This document shows positions 46,701 to 56,100 of a stretch of DNA of 64,000 nt, in pieces (within the stretch, counting starts at the first letter, position 1; each line of letters begins with the position of its first letter). The notes below the pieces were generated by a model. It was given only the letters and a program-made list of their open reading frames with translations. It did no database searches and was not told where the DNA came from. Origin of the DNA: Bacteroidota bacterium (GTDB lineage Bacteria > Bacteroidota > Bacteroidia > AKYH767-A > OLB10); assembly GCA_016717325.1 (NCBI GenBank), contig JADKFV010000010.1:1-64000 (forward strand), read 5' to 3'. The position numbers were made by a program, and so were the translations under genes.

Positions 46701-47725
46701 TTCCTGCATCGCGCCCCACTGCAACAATTACTTGATTGGCACCAGTGCCTATTGCCTCAATGCCATACAAGTCGCGGCCATAAGGTGCGCCTTGGTTTGT
46801 TGCCGCATACTCTTGCATCCAATTTACATCACCATTTTCGTGAATATCAACTACAAAAGCATTTAAAGGATATTTATTATCGCTGATACCTATCACTTGT
46901 GGTAGTTGAGCAATAGCGCCTACAATTCTATAGGCGGGTTGCGAATTTGCATCAACATATTCGCATATATCATAAGCACCATAAAATTTATTTAAATCGG
47001 TAGCATACAATCTGTTCCATACAATGTTGCCATTAATATCAAATTTTACAGCATTTATATGCCAAATGGATTTGTCGGTAGGGCTACTACAATTTAAATC
47101 GAATTGACTAATTCCGGGATTAACTACCAGCGCGGCCGGCTGTGATCCACTATCATAATATGGCTCGCGCGAACTACCCGTAATTCCCACTGCAAGGAAA
47201 CCGCCATCGGATGTTTGTATTACATTTTGAAACCAATTTTGATTTACCACTTTTGTCCAAATATTGTGGCCAAATAAATCTTTGTGCGATATGTATTGAA
47301 AAGCACTCCTACCTGTATATGCCGGGGAAATTCCTGTTATAGGGTAATCATCGGATATGCAATCACTAGTTTGATTCAAGGGAAATGGCAATGTAAGAGC
47401 ACATCCAGTAGCATCTTCGTTATAAAAATAATTGGAAAATGATGTATAGCCAACTGCAATATAGCCTACATGTTGGCCACCTATATATACATTTTTGTGA
47501 TTATACCACCAATCTTCGTTGCTTTCATCTTTTGTTTGTGGTACTTGTGCCTGTGCGGGAAATGGCGGGTTAAAAGGATAGAAATCTTCTGTGGTCCATT
47601 CTATACCGGGCGGTGGTACTTGTGCTTGCATAATTCTGCTATGCATTGTTGCTACAAAAATAATTGCACAAATTAGAATTGCTAACTGTGTCTTGTGTCT
47701 TGTGTCTTGTGTCTTGTGTCTTCAT
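43769..47725 (-). CDS. Large T9SS-secreted propeller/beta-helix protein with start-site heptamer repeat (frame breaks)
   Basis: Three stretches belong together. ATG 47725 is followed by five AAGACAC units and then, in another frame, QLAILICAIIFVATMHSRIMQAQ, a signal peptide. The main frame runs from there (ATG 47646 internal) through propeller-like units (TSDGGFLAVGITG, NTADGGFAAVSTK). At T6 46115-46120 it shifts from NLKNKNVCME to LKKQECMYGITEAEDGGFVISGNY, which continues the propeller. It then enters a right-handed beta-helix-like region (residues about 600-1050; NNVIWRLTTGIETVNG, NNQFNVPTGG, GNTFDGASKSENFGVIVHNS). The end is a T9SS type A sorting domain (IKLFPQPASETVVVH ... LFSGVYVLQL). 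The total is about 1300 residues. Surface protein, possibly phase-variable. Confidence 0.75.
47688..47722 (-). repeat. (AAGACAC)5 tandem repeat directly after a start codon
   Basis: Five exact 7-base units lie between ATG 47725-47723 and the signal-peptide codons of the large T9SS gene. With five units the ATG is out of frame with the signal peptide; four or seven units would bring it in frame. The leader before the ATG is A-rich (AAAACTTATTATT), as at other genes here. Confidence 0.8.
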
Positions 47726-47979
47726 AATAATAAGTTTTTAAAATTAATTCTCTAAAATAAAACAAAAAAATAATACGAAATACAAAAGGGAGAATTAAAG
47801 TTGTGAACCGCAAAATGAATTGGTTTTAATAAAATGGCTAAAAACAGAAACCAATTGTTGCAAATATTTTTCACATTTTACTTTTTTCAATTTCTAAAAT
47901 AAATTAAAAATTATCAGCGATTTTTTACAAATTTGCTGCAGAGAAAAATAAATCATTTCCTCAAGTAATTAAGAATAAA

Positions 47980-48681
47980 ATGATAATCAAAACAGTGAAG
48001 GACGCAGCCACAGCCACAGCGGATATAAAAAGTGGGATGACACTTTTAGTAGGAGGGTTTGGATTGTGTGGCATTCCCGAAAATTGCATCAATGCAATGG
48101 TTGCAATGGGCATCAATAATTTGACTTGCGTTTCGAACAATGCAGGAATTGACGATTTTGGCTTGGGTTTGTTGCTGCAAAATAAGCAAGTGAAAAAAAT
48201 GATATCGAGCTATGTGGGCGAAAATGCCGAGTTCGAGCGACAAATGTTGAGTGGAGAATTGCAAGTAGATTTAATACCTCAAGGCACACTTGCTACGCGT
48301 TGTATGATGAGTGGATATGGCATTCCGTTTTTTCCCACACCTGCTGGCGTTGGTACCGAAGTTGCCGAGGGCAAACAAATTATAAACTGGAAGGGCCGCG
48401 ATTACTTGATGGAGGAAGCATTCGATGCTGATTTTGCAATAGTAAAAGCATGGAAAGGTGACACCACCGGCAATTTAATTTTTCGTGCTACAGCGCGTAA
48501 TTTTAATCCTTTGATGGCTATGGCCGGAAAAATTACTATTGCCGAAGTAGAACATCTTGTGCAACCTGGCGAACTCGACCCCAACGAAATACATGTGCCG
48601 GGAATATATGTGCATCGCATTTTTCAAGGAGCAAATTATGAGAAGCGTATAGAGCAACTTACCTCGAGGAAGCGGTTATAA
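47980..48681 (+). CDS. scoA: Succinyl-CoA:3-ketoacid CoA-transferase subunit A
   Basis: This 233-residue class I CoA-transferase alpha subunit has the GGFGLCGIPENCINAM oxyanion/CoA motif near residue 26. Family segments NNAGIDDFGLGLLL, YVGENAEFERQMLSGEL, PQGTLATRCMMSGYGIPFFPTPAGVGT and AFDADFAIVKAWKGDTTGNL follow. The enzyme moves CoA from succinyl-CoA to acetoacetate. The catalytic glutamate is on subunit B, which normally follows directly. Here only repeats and then waaA on the other strand follow, so scoB must be elsewhere. Confidence 0.93.
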   Translation: MIIKTVKDAATATADIKSGMTLLVGGFGLCGIPENCINAMVAMGINNLTCVSNNAGIDDFGLGLLLQNKQVKKMISSYVGENAEFERQMLSGELQVDLIPQGTLATRCMMSGYGIPFFPTPAGVGTEVAEGKQIINWKGRDYLMEEAFDADFAIVKAWKGDTTGNLIFRATARNFNPLMAMAGKITIAEVEHLVQPGELDPNEIHVPGIYVHRIFQGANYEKRIEQLTSRKRL

Positions 48682-48684
48682 TGT

Positions 48685-48755
48685 TATTGGGTTATTAGTT
48701 GTTGGGTTGTTCAGTTATTGGTTGTTGAGTTATTGGGTTGTTAAGTTTTTAGGTT
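48685..48755 (+). repeat. GTTATTG/GGTTGTT degenerate repeat
   Basis: About 70 bases built from 7- and 8-base words such as GTTATTG, GGTTGTT and AGTTATTG, directly after scoA. It is the complement type of the repeat at 36563-36657. Confidence 0.65.
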
Positions 48756-48873
48756 GTAAATGCTTATTGTGATTTTTAAAATGTGCTGTATAAAAATACT
48801 ATTCATTGCAATCCAAACAACAGCATATTTCTTGTAATGATAGTAATCGGAATGTCTAAATGCTGCAAAAAAA

Positions 48874-48964
48874 CTTTAAACTTTAAACTCTCAACTTCAA
48901 ACTTTAAACTCTCCTCTTTAAACTCTCAACTTCAAACTTTAAACTAAAAACTTTAAACTAACAA
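48874..48964 (+). repeat. CTTTAAA heptamer array, 13 units in strict phase
   Basis: Thirteen consecutive 7-base units, all starting CT: CTTTAAA (six times), CTTCAAA (twice), CTCTCAA (twice) and single CTCTCCT, CTAAAAA, CTAACAA. It lies between the convergent scoA and waaA genes and is the reverse-strand form of the AGTTTRA heptamers at 6510 and 18268. Confidence 0.8.
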
Positions 48965-48966
48965 CC

Positions 48967-50205
48967 CTATTCCTCCCAATTCAATTTCAGATAATTTATA
49001 ATAATATCGGTTGCACCTTTTTGTTGATCGATGTATTTCAAATTTGCTGTTTTTATCGCCTGCAACTTTTCGAAGTTATATTTCAAATCATCAAAAACCG
49101 TTTTGAGGGTTTGATGATTTTTCACTACAAACATTCCTCTTATTTTTAGTAATGCTAAAGCTTCGTTGAATTTTGAGTATTGCGGAGCCACTATTACCGG
49201 CAGACCATACACTGCAGGTTCCAGTATGTTATGTATGCCTGTGCCAAAGCCGCCACCAACATAAGTGATAGTGCCATAGCGATACAAAGTTGAAAGCAAA
49301 CCAATATTATCTATTATCATTACATCGCATTCTTTTTTGTCGATGGTAAACTGCGAATACCTCACTACAGATTTTTTTATCTTTTGTAATAACTCACTCA
49401 GTTTGGCTTCACTTATTTCATGTGGAGCAATTATAAATTTATAATCATCGGTACAATCATTTATAAGTTTGCAAATAATATCATCATCGGCAGGCCATGT
49501 GCTGCCGGCAATAAACACTTTTTTATTTTGATGAAAAATCTCTACTATCTCGAGCGAGCGATTATTGTCGCGTGTGGCCACCACCCTATCGAAACGTGTA
49601 TCGCCACTTACCGTAACATGTGGTATGCTGCGTTTGTATAACAGTTCGAGCGAGCGTTGATTTTGCACAAATATGTGTGAAATTCTGCGCAAAATTTTAT
49701 CGAAGAAAAATCCATACCATTGAAAATAAACTTGTGATGGACGAAAGTTGCATGAAAATGCATAGGAAGGAATTTTTCTTCTCTTGCACTCATAAATATA
49801 AAAATGCCAAAACTCATACTTTACAAAAAATGCTGCATGAGGTTTTACCAAATCTAAAAACCTTTTTGCATTATGCGGTCCATCAAGAGGCAAATAAAAA
49901 ACGTAATCGGCAATGGTATCTAGTTTTTTGGCTTTATAACCAGAAGGAGAAAAAAATGTAACTACCAGTTTAAATTGAGGAAATTCTTGCCGCATGCGCT
50001 CCATTACAGGCCTGCCTTGTTCAAACTCACCCAAGGATGAACAGTGTATCCAAATACGCTGTTCATCGGGCTTCAGCGTTGTGCGCATAAGACTGAACAA
50101 TCCTTTACGGCCGCGCATCCACTGCCTGGCCTTGTCGTTGAATATAGATCCAACGGCAATGAATAAGCCATAACATTTTACAGCAATGAAATAAAAAATA
50201 GCCAT
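48967..50205 (-). CDS. waaA: 3-deoxy-D-manno-octulosonic acid transferase
   Basis: The 412-residue product starts with a membrane anchor (MAIFYFIAVKCYGLFIAVGS). The catalytic glutamate lies in WIHCSSLGEFEQGRPVME. The GT-B fold of Kdo transferases follows: VVTFFSPSGYKAKK, YLPLDGPHNAKRFLDLVKP, FVKYEFWHFYIYECKRRKIP, VSGDTRFDRV, AGSTWPADDD, APHEISEAKL and YVGGGFGTGIHNILEPAVYGLPVI. WaaA adds Kdo to lipid A at the inner-membrane face, so the organism makes LPS. Length is normal and no disruption is seen. Confidence 0.93.
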   Translation of the reverse strand: MAIFYFIAVKCYGLFIAVGSIFNDKARQWMRGRKGLFSLMRTTLKPDEQRIWIHCSSLGEFEQGRPVMERMRQEFPQFKLVVTFFSPSGYKAKKLDTIADYVFYLPLDGPHNAKRFLDLVKPHAAFFVKYEFWHFYIYECKRRKIPSYAFSCNFRPSQVYFQWYGFFFDKILRRISHIFVQNQRSLELLYKRSIPHVTVSGDTRFDRVVATRDNNRSLEIVEIFHQNKKVFIAGSTWPADDDIICKLINDCTDDYKFIIAPHEISEAKLSELLQKIKKSVVRYSQFTIDKKECDVMIIDNIGLLSTLYRYGTITYVGGGFGTGIHNILEPAVYGLPVIVAPQYSKFNEALALLKIRGMFVVKNHQTLKTVFDDLKYNFEKLQAIKTANLKYIDQQKGATDIIINYLKLNWEE

Positions 50206-50364
50206 CAGGTATTCAGCACTTTTAGCAGTAGGCGTGCAAAGGAAAAATTTTTTTTGTGTTTGCAGCCATCTACATTGCGAATAATGGCTTTATTTTCAAA
50301 TACTTTGGTTGACGCTCAATTGAATGGCTTTTTTGTAATTCGGATTAATTTGATTTTAAAAGTT

Positions 50365-50398
50365 AAGCAGCGGGAATCTTTTATGAAACCCGCTGCTT
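50365..50398 (-). terminator. Hairpin terminator of the S74 surface-protein gene
   Basis: Arms AAGCAGCGGG (50365-50374) and CCCGCTGCTT (50389-50398) with a 14-base loop, about 40 bases past the stop of the minus-strand gene ending at 50439. On that strand it runs into AACTTTTAAAAT, a modest T tract. Confidence 0.65.
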
Positions 50399-50438
50399 GT
50401 ATTTATGTCTTCATTTTCGGGAGGGTTTGGGTAGGCTT

Positions 50439-53024
50439 TTATTTAGTTACCACCATCAACTTAGTGTCAATACATGTATCATTTACAAAAAGTGAATAGG
50501 TGTAAGTACCTGCTGCCAGTTCATTTGCATTTACTGTTACACTTCCTTTTCCTGATTGCACAAGTGTAAACTCTTTTAAAGCGCTTCCATTTAAATCGCG
50601 GATAATTAAAATTGCCTTTGCGTTTTGTTCTGCAACGAAATAATTTATTGCCGTTTTTGTGTTGAAAGGATTGGGTTGATTCTGTTGCAGATAGCTGTTA
50701 GCTTCAAGCTGTTGGCAGTTTGTTTTTGTTTGCTCGGAACTATTGCATAGTGTTTCAAGGCATGATTTCATTTCAGTAATTTCATTTTTCAAAACCTGAT
50801 TTTCATTTTGCAAATTGCCAACTGTTGACTGCAAACTAGTAATTGCCAATTGCTGACTTCCATTTTCCTTTACCAATTGCTCATTCTTTTTATCCAACTC
50901 CTTCACACTGTTAATCAGCATGTAAGTCATAGCCCCATTGTCAACACTTAAATAATCTGTTGATTTATTATTGTCATCGCGGTAATTCCATGTACCTACC
51001 ATGTAAGGTGCAACTTCTTTCAACTCCTGTGCAAGAACTCCCACGCCTGTTTCTTTTGGCATGCCTGCTTCACCGGTGTAGGTAAACCAAACAGGGTGTA
51101 TTTTTTTCAATTCATTCAATCCTTCTTTGTAATCGTGCACATTTGTTTTTAAACGTGCATCGCTTGCAATGGTCCATGTATTTGAAGTTGGTTTTGCTGC
51201 TGAATTGGTTGATATTTGTAACCTAAAGGCAGGTACAGTTGTTCCTATACCTACATTCACACTACTTGTTGCCCCATTTAATCCTGCAATACTGCCCAAT
51301 ACCATACAGTTGCTTGCTCCAACTGTAGCATGGGAGCCTATTGCAGTAGCATTAATTAAGTTATTTAGCGATGCGGTGGAACTATCACCAACGAAAGTGT
51401 TGTGTGAGCCACTTACGTTATTACGACCAGCACTACTACCGCTTGCTGTGTTATTGCTACCCGTAGTATTAAAGAAAAGTGCGTTCTTGCCATTCGCAGT
51501 ATTATTCTCTCCTATGGTGCTTGAGAAAAGCGTACCACTGCCATTTGCTGTGTTATCATCTCCTGTAGTGTTTGAGATAAGCGCCCCTCTACCATTTGCT
51601 GTGTTAAAATCACCTGTAGTGTTTGATTCAAGCGCCTCATGACCAATTGCTGTATTATAAAATCCATTGGTGTTTGATTCAAGTGCACTCCAACCACTTG
51701 CTGTATTATATTCGCCAGTAGTATTTAGGGCAAGCGCGCTATGGCCATTGGCAGTGTTTTCAGAACCAGTGGTGTTATTGCCAAGAGCGCCACTTCCATT
51801 GGCAGTATTATTATCACCTGTGGTATTAAGTATACCTGCATTGGCGCCCACAAACAAATTATTGATTCCTTTTATACTTAGCACTTGCTTTCCATTTATT
51901 CGATAAATCGAATCGGTATTGATGCTACCCTCTTTTACATCTAATTTAAATGCAGGTGTAGTTGTTCCAATACCAACATTTACGCTATTTGCTGCTCCAT
52001 TAACTCCTGCAATACTGCCAAGCACCAAGCTATTGCTTGCACCAACAAATGCATCTGAGCCAATGGCTGTAGCATTGTTTAGATTATTAAGTGAGGCATT
52101 GGCATTTGTTCCAATGTATGTGTTGTTTGAACCAGTTGTGTTACTAAAACCTGCGTCTCTACCATTGGCAGTGTTACTATTTCCTGTAGTGTTTGAGAAA
52201 AGTGAATTCCTACCATTCGTTGTATTACTAATCCCGGTGGTGTTTGCTGAAAGTGCACCATGTCCGTTCGCTGAGTTGCTACTTCCTGTTGTGTTATCAG
52301 AAAGCGCACCCAAACCAATAGCTGTGTTGAAAAATCCTGAGGTGTTTGATACCAGTGCATTTCTACCATTAGCAGTGTTGTCAAAACCAGTTGTATTAAA
52401 AAAAAGAGCATGGCTACCATTTGCTGTGTTACCACTTCCAGTAGTATTATTGCGAAGTGCGCGGCTACCAATGGCCGTATTATTAACACCAGAAGTAATC
52501 CCTAAACCTGCACTATCACCCACAAACAAATTAAAGTTTCCTTTAATACTTAAAACTGGCTTTCCATTAATGGTGTAAATCGAATCGGTATTAATAGTTC
52601 CCTTTGCAAAAATATTTTTCCATGCTAGCGTGCTGCTGCCTAAGTCTTTTGTATTATCAGTTGATGGAAGTAATGACTGACTTACTGCTGTTGGCGCAGT
52701 TAAATTGTTTAATGTTTTGGTCGCACCTGCGGTTGGTGTAACAGCTGTCCACGTGAATCCGGAGAAATAATAAAAACCCGGTGTGCTGTTGGTTTGATAA
52801 ATCAACAAGCCTGTTGCAGGTGTTGCAATTGCATTGCGCTGCACAAGAGTCATGCGTGGAATAAGCAGACCTTTGCCAATGGTATCAATATCCAATGCTG
52901 CCGAGCTATTGGGTGTTGTTGTGTAAACTCCGGCACTGCCTGATGCAGGGAATGTGTTTTGTGAAATTGATTGCATGGTGGTTGCAAACATTATTGCAAC
53001 GGATAAGATGATTAATTTTTTCAT
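50439..53024 (-). CDS. YadA-head-like repeat protein with S74 chaperone and T9SS sorting domain
   Basis: This 861-residue protein has a signal peptide (MKKLIILSVAIMFATTMQSISQ). Two blocks of YadA/Hia-head-like 14-residue repeats follow (NTTGSGNTANGSHAL type). Each block is preceded by a near-identical module (TDSIYTINGKPVLSIKG / TDSIYRINGKQVLSIKG) and closed by LGSIAG.NGA.SVNVGIGTT, which shows an internal duplication. A peptidase S74 intramolecular chaperone follows (IASDARLKTNVHDYKEG ... GVGVLAQELKEVAPYMVG). Next come a coiled coil (NEQLVKENGSQQLAITSLQSTVGNLQNENQVLKNEITEMK; residues about 730-770) and a T9SS type A sorting domain (QNQPNPFNTKTAINYF ... LAAGTYTYSL). It resembles phage tail-fibre and adhesin architecture adapted to T9SS export. 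Confidence 0.88.
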   Translation of the reverse strand: MKKLIILSVAIMFATTMQSISQNTFPASGSAGVYTTTPNSSAALDIDTIGKGLLIPRMTLVQRNAIATPATGLLIYQTNSTPGFYYFSGFTWTAVTPTAGATKTLNNLTAPTAVSQSLLPSTDNTKDLGSSTLAWKNIFAKGTINTDSIYTINGKPVLSIKGNFNLFVGDSAGLGITSGVNNTAIGSRALRNNTTGSGNTANGSHALFFNTTGFDNTANGRNALVSNTSGFFNTAIGLGALSDNTTGSSNSANGHGALSANTTGISNTTNGRNSLFSNTTGNSNTANGRDAGFSNTTGSNNTYIGTNANASLNNLNNATAIGSDAFVGASNSLVLGSIAGVNGAANSVNVGIGTTTPAFKLDVKEGSINTDSIYRINGKQVLSIKGINNLFVGANAGILNTTGDNNTANGSGALGNNTTGSENTANGHSALALNTTGEYNTASGWSALESNTNGFYNTAIGHEALESNTTGDFNTANGRGALISNTTGDDNTANGSGTLFSSTIGENNTANGKNALFFNTTGSNNTASGSSAGRNNVSGSHNTFVGDSSTASLNNLINATAIGSHATVGASNCMVLGSIAGLNGATSSVNVGIGTTVPAFRLQISTNSAAKPTSNTWTIASDARLKTNVHDYKEGLNELKKIHPVWFTYTGEAGMPKETGVGVLAQELKEVAPYMVGTWNYRDDNNKSTDYLSVDNGAMTYMLINSVKELDKKNEQLVKENGSQQLAITSLQSTVGNLQNENQVLKNEITEMKSCLETLCNSSEQTKTNCQQLEANSYLQQNQPNPFNTKTAINYFVAEQNAKAILIIRDLNGSALKEFTLVQSGKGSVTVNANELAAGTYTYSLFVNDTCIDTKLMVVTK

Positions 53025-53083
53025 AATGATTTTTTTTTGTTTAAAGCGTTTAATTAAAATTAAATATTCCTTTTTATAATAAA

Positions 53084-53114
53084 CCCCTTCAAGGGTTTAA
53101 AACCCTTGAAGGGG
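53084..53114 (-). terminator. Palindromic hairpin between surface-protein genes
   Basis: Arms CCCCTTCAAGGGTTT (53084-53098) and AAACCCTTGAAGGGG (53100-53114) form a 15-base perfect stem around one base. It lies just after the stop of the gene at 53123-56590 (minus strand). It could terminate transcription, but this palindrome type is also a dispersed repeat in Bacteroidota. Confidence 0.7.
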
Positions 53115-53122
53115 TGAGTGGA

Positions 53123-56100
53123 TTATTTAGTTACCACCATCTGCTTGGTATCAACCGTTTTATCATCTACAATCAACACATAAGTATAAACACCCGGTGC
53201 AAGTGTATTGCCTGAAATTTCAATTTGACTTTTTCCTTTTGTAGAAATCACAAACGACTTTATCTCTTCACCATTCATCGAAAATATTTTAAGCAATCCT
53301 TTGCTTGAATTTGATGAAATGTAAAAACCGATTGTTGTGTTTTCTTTAAATGGGTTGGGATTGTTTTGGAGAAGATAGTTTGAAGTTTGAAGTTCGAGGT
53401 TAGAAGTGTTTGTTATTTCACTATTGTTACAAAGTGTTTCAAGGCATGATTTCATGGTTTCGATTTCGTTTTTCAATTGCGCATTTTCTTCTTTTAATTT
53501 TTGAAAATCGGATTGCTTCACTGCTGCGTTTTGTTTTTCATCTAACTCCTGAACTGCCTTTACTAATGGAACAACAAACTGACTGTATGCTAATGAATAA
53601 TTATCATTCGCATTATCTTTATCTGCAATATGCAAACCATCAAAGTGATATCCTAAGTCATTTGCAGCACGCTCCACTTCCTGAGCAATAAAACCAGTAC
53701 TGAGTTCTTTACTTTGTTCGTTTAGTTGTTTTAAGTAAGATGCTTCATCCTGATTTTCGCCTACGTGTTTGCTGAATTTAGCACGGTCGAAATTGTAAGT
53801 AACAGGACGCAGTTTGTTAATAAACGCTAATCCCGGAACATCTTCTTTTACATTATTTTTAAAACGGCCATCACTTGGAATAGTATATGCCACCTGTCCT
53901 TCAATTACTGTAACAGCATTATTACCAAATCTCATTTTATTATTTGCATTAACTGCTGCACCAAAACCAAGCGCTGTGGCATTAGTGCGACCTAATCCGG
54001 TTCCTGATGCATCGGCTGTGCTACCTACAAATGTGCATCGTTGGTTGTTGCTTTTCGAAGTGCCTGAATTGTTTCCAATTGATACGTTTCTTAATCCTGT
54101 TGTATTGTTGAACAAAGCGCTTGTTCCAAATGCAACATTGCTAGTTCCGGAAGTGTTTAAGTAGAGTGCTGAATCTCCAACAGCTGAATTAAAACTTCCT
54201 GAAGAATTTGCAGCTAATGCATAGAATCCAATAGCAGAATTCGAGTTTCCAATTGTGTTGGCAACTAATGAATTATTTCCAATACTTGTATTACGGCTAC
54301 CTATTGTATTTCTGATAAGGGCAGAATCGCCAATTGCCGAATTACTGTTGCCGCTTGTATTTGCTGTTAAAGCAAATGAGCCTATGGCGGTATTAAAATT
54401 TCCGGTTGTATTTGCAATCATAGCAGAATTACCAAAAGCAGAATTCGAAACACCGAAAGTATTTTGCCTGAGTGCCTTGAATCCGAATGCAGATATACCG
54501 GCACTGCTGTTTTCATGTGCTGCTTCAAAACCGAATGCAGAGTTATTTCCACTTGTTGAAACTTTGAATAAACTTTCAAATCCAATTGCAACATTACCGG
54601 TTCCTGTTGTGTTGTTATATAATGAGTTATTTCCTAATGCTGAATTACTGCTGCCCGAAGTGTTTTTTAACAAGGCAGAATCGCCTACAGCTGTATTACT
54701 GCTACCGTTAGTATTTGCAGACATAGCAAAAGAACCTAAAGCGGTATTAAATCCACCGGTAGTATTGGCAATTAATGCAGCATTACCAAAAGCTGAATTT
54801 GAAACACCTGTTGTGTTATTACGCAATGCACCTGAACCAAAAGCTGAAATGCCAGAACTGGTATTTTTATTTGCGGCTTCAAAACCAAATGCAGTGTTGT
54901 TATTTTCTGTTGTATTGGCAGCCAGAGCAGCCGAACCCATTGCTGTATTAAATGCTCCTGTTGTATTTGATGACATTGCTGATTTTCCAATTCCTGAATT
55001 GCTATTGCCCGTGGTATTTTTTTGCAAAGCAGAATCACCCATTGCAGTATTGTTATTTCCGGTTGTGTTTGATGACATGGCAAATGAACCCATTGCTGAA
55101 TTGGATTGTCCCGTTGTATTTGCAAACAATACCGAATTACCAAAACCTGAATTTGAAACACCTGTTGTGTTATTGCGCAATGCGCCCGAACCAAAAGCCG
55201 CTATGCCAGAACTGGTATTTTTATTTGCGGCTTCAAAACCAAATGCAGTGTTGTTGTTTTCTGTTGTATTGGTTGCCAGAGCAGCCGAGCCCATTGCTGT
55301 ATTAAATGCTCCTGTTGTATTTGATGACATTGCTGATTTACCAATTGCAGCATTGCTGTTACCTGTTGTATTTTTTTGCAAAGCAGAATCTCCCATTGCA
55401 GTATTGCTATTGCCGGTTGTGTTTGATGACATGGCAAATGAACCCATTGCTGAATTGGATTGTCCAGTTGTATTTGCAAACAACACAGCATTACCAAAAC
55501 CTGAATTTGCTAATCCTGTTGTGTTATTGCGCAACGCACGCGAACCAAATGCCGCTATGCCAGAACTGGTATTTTTATTTGCGGCTTCAAATCCGAATGC
55601 AGTGTTATTACTGTCAATAGTATTTGCGAATAAAGCAAACGAACCCATTGCTGTATTTGAACCTCCGGTCGTGTTTAACCGCATTGCCGACCTACCAATA
55701 GCTGCATTGTCATTTCCAGTGGTGTTTGCTCGAAGGGCAGAATCTCCAATTGCTGTATTGTTATTTCCTGTGGTGTTTAATGACAGGGTTAAATTACCAA
55801 TCGCTGTATTTCTGCTGCCCGTTATATTTGCGTTCAATGCTCTTGCGCCTATGGCAGTGTTAAAGCTGGCAGTGGTATTGTTTTTTAATGCTTGATTTCC
55901 AAATGCCGAATTATTAGCACCAGTAGTATTACTTCTAAGTGCATCAAATCCGAATGCCGAATTATTTGCACCATTTGTATTTGACGTTAACGCCCTGCTT
56001 CCGAAAGTAGTAGTCCCATCTGCCGTGTTCCCTTTAGCTGCTTCATACCCCACTGCAGTAACATCGTCTGTAAAGGTACTTAAGGAGTCTGCCCTAAAAC

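Noticed and set aside
48874..48964. Heptamer array considered as a CRISPR or regulatory iteron set
   Set aside because: Units are directly adjacent with no spacers, and no replication initiator gene lies nearby, so neither CRISPR nor an origin is supported.
54255..55895. Open frame of 546 codons on the plus strand, opposite the giant repeat protein (likewise 51919-52578)
   Set aside because: The frame is open only because the minus-strand repeat (NTTG.NSA.G) leaves no stops on the complement. Its translation is a monotonous Leu/Pro/Val/Ala repeat with no signal peptide or domain.
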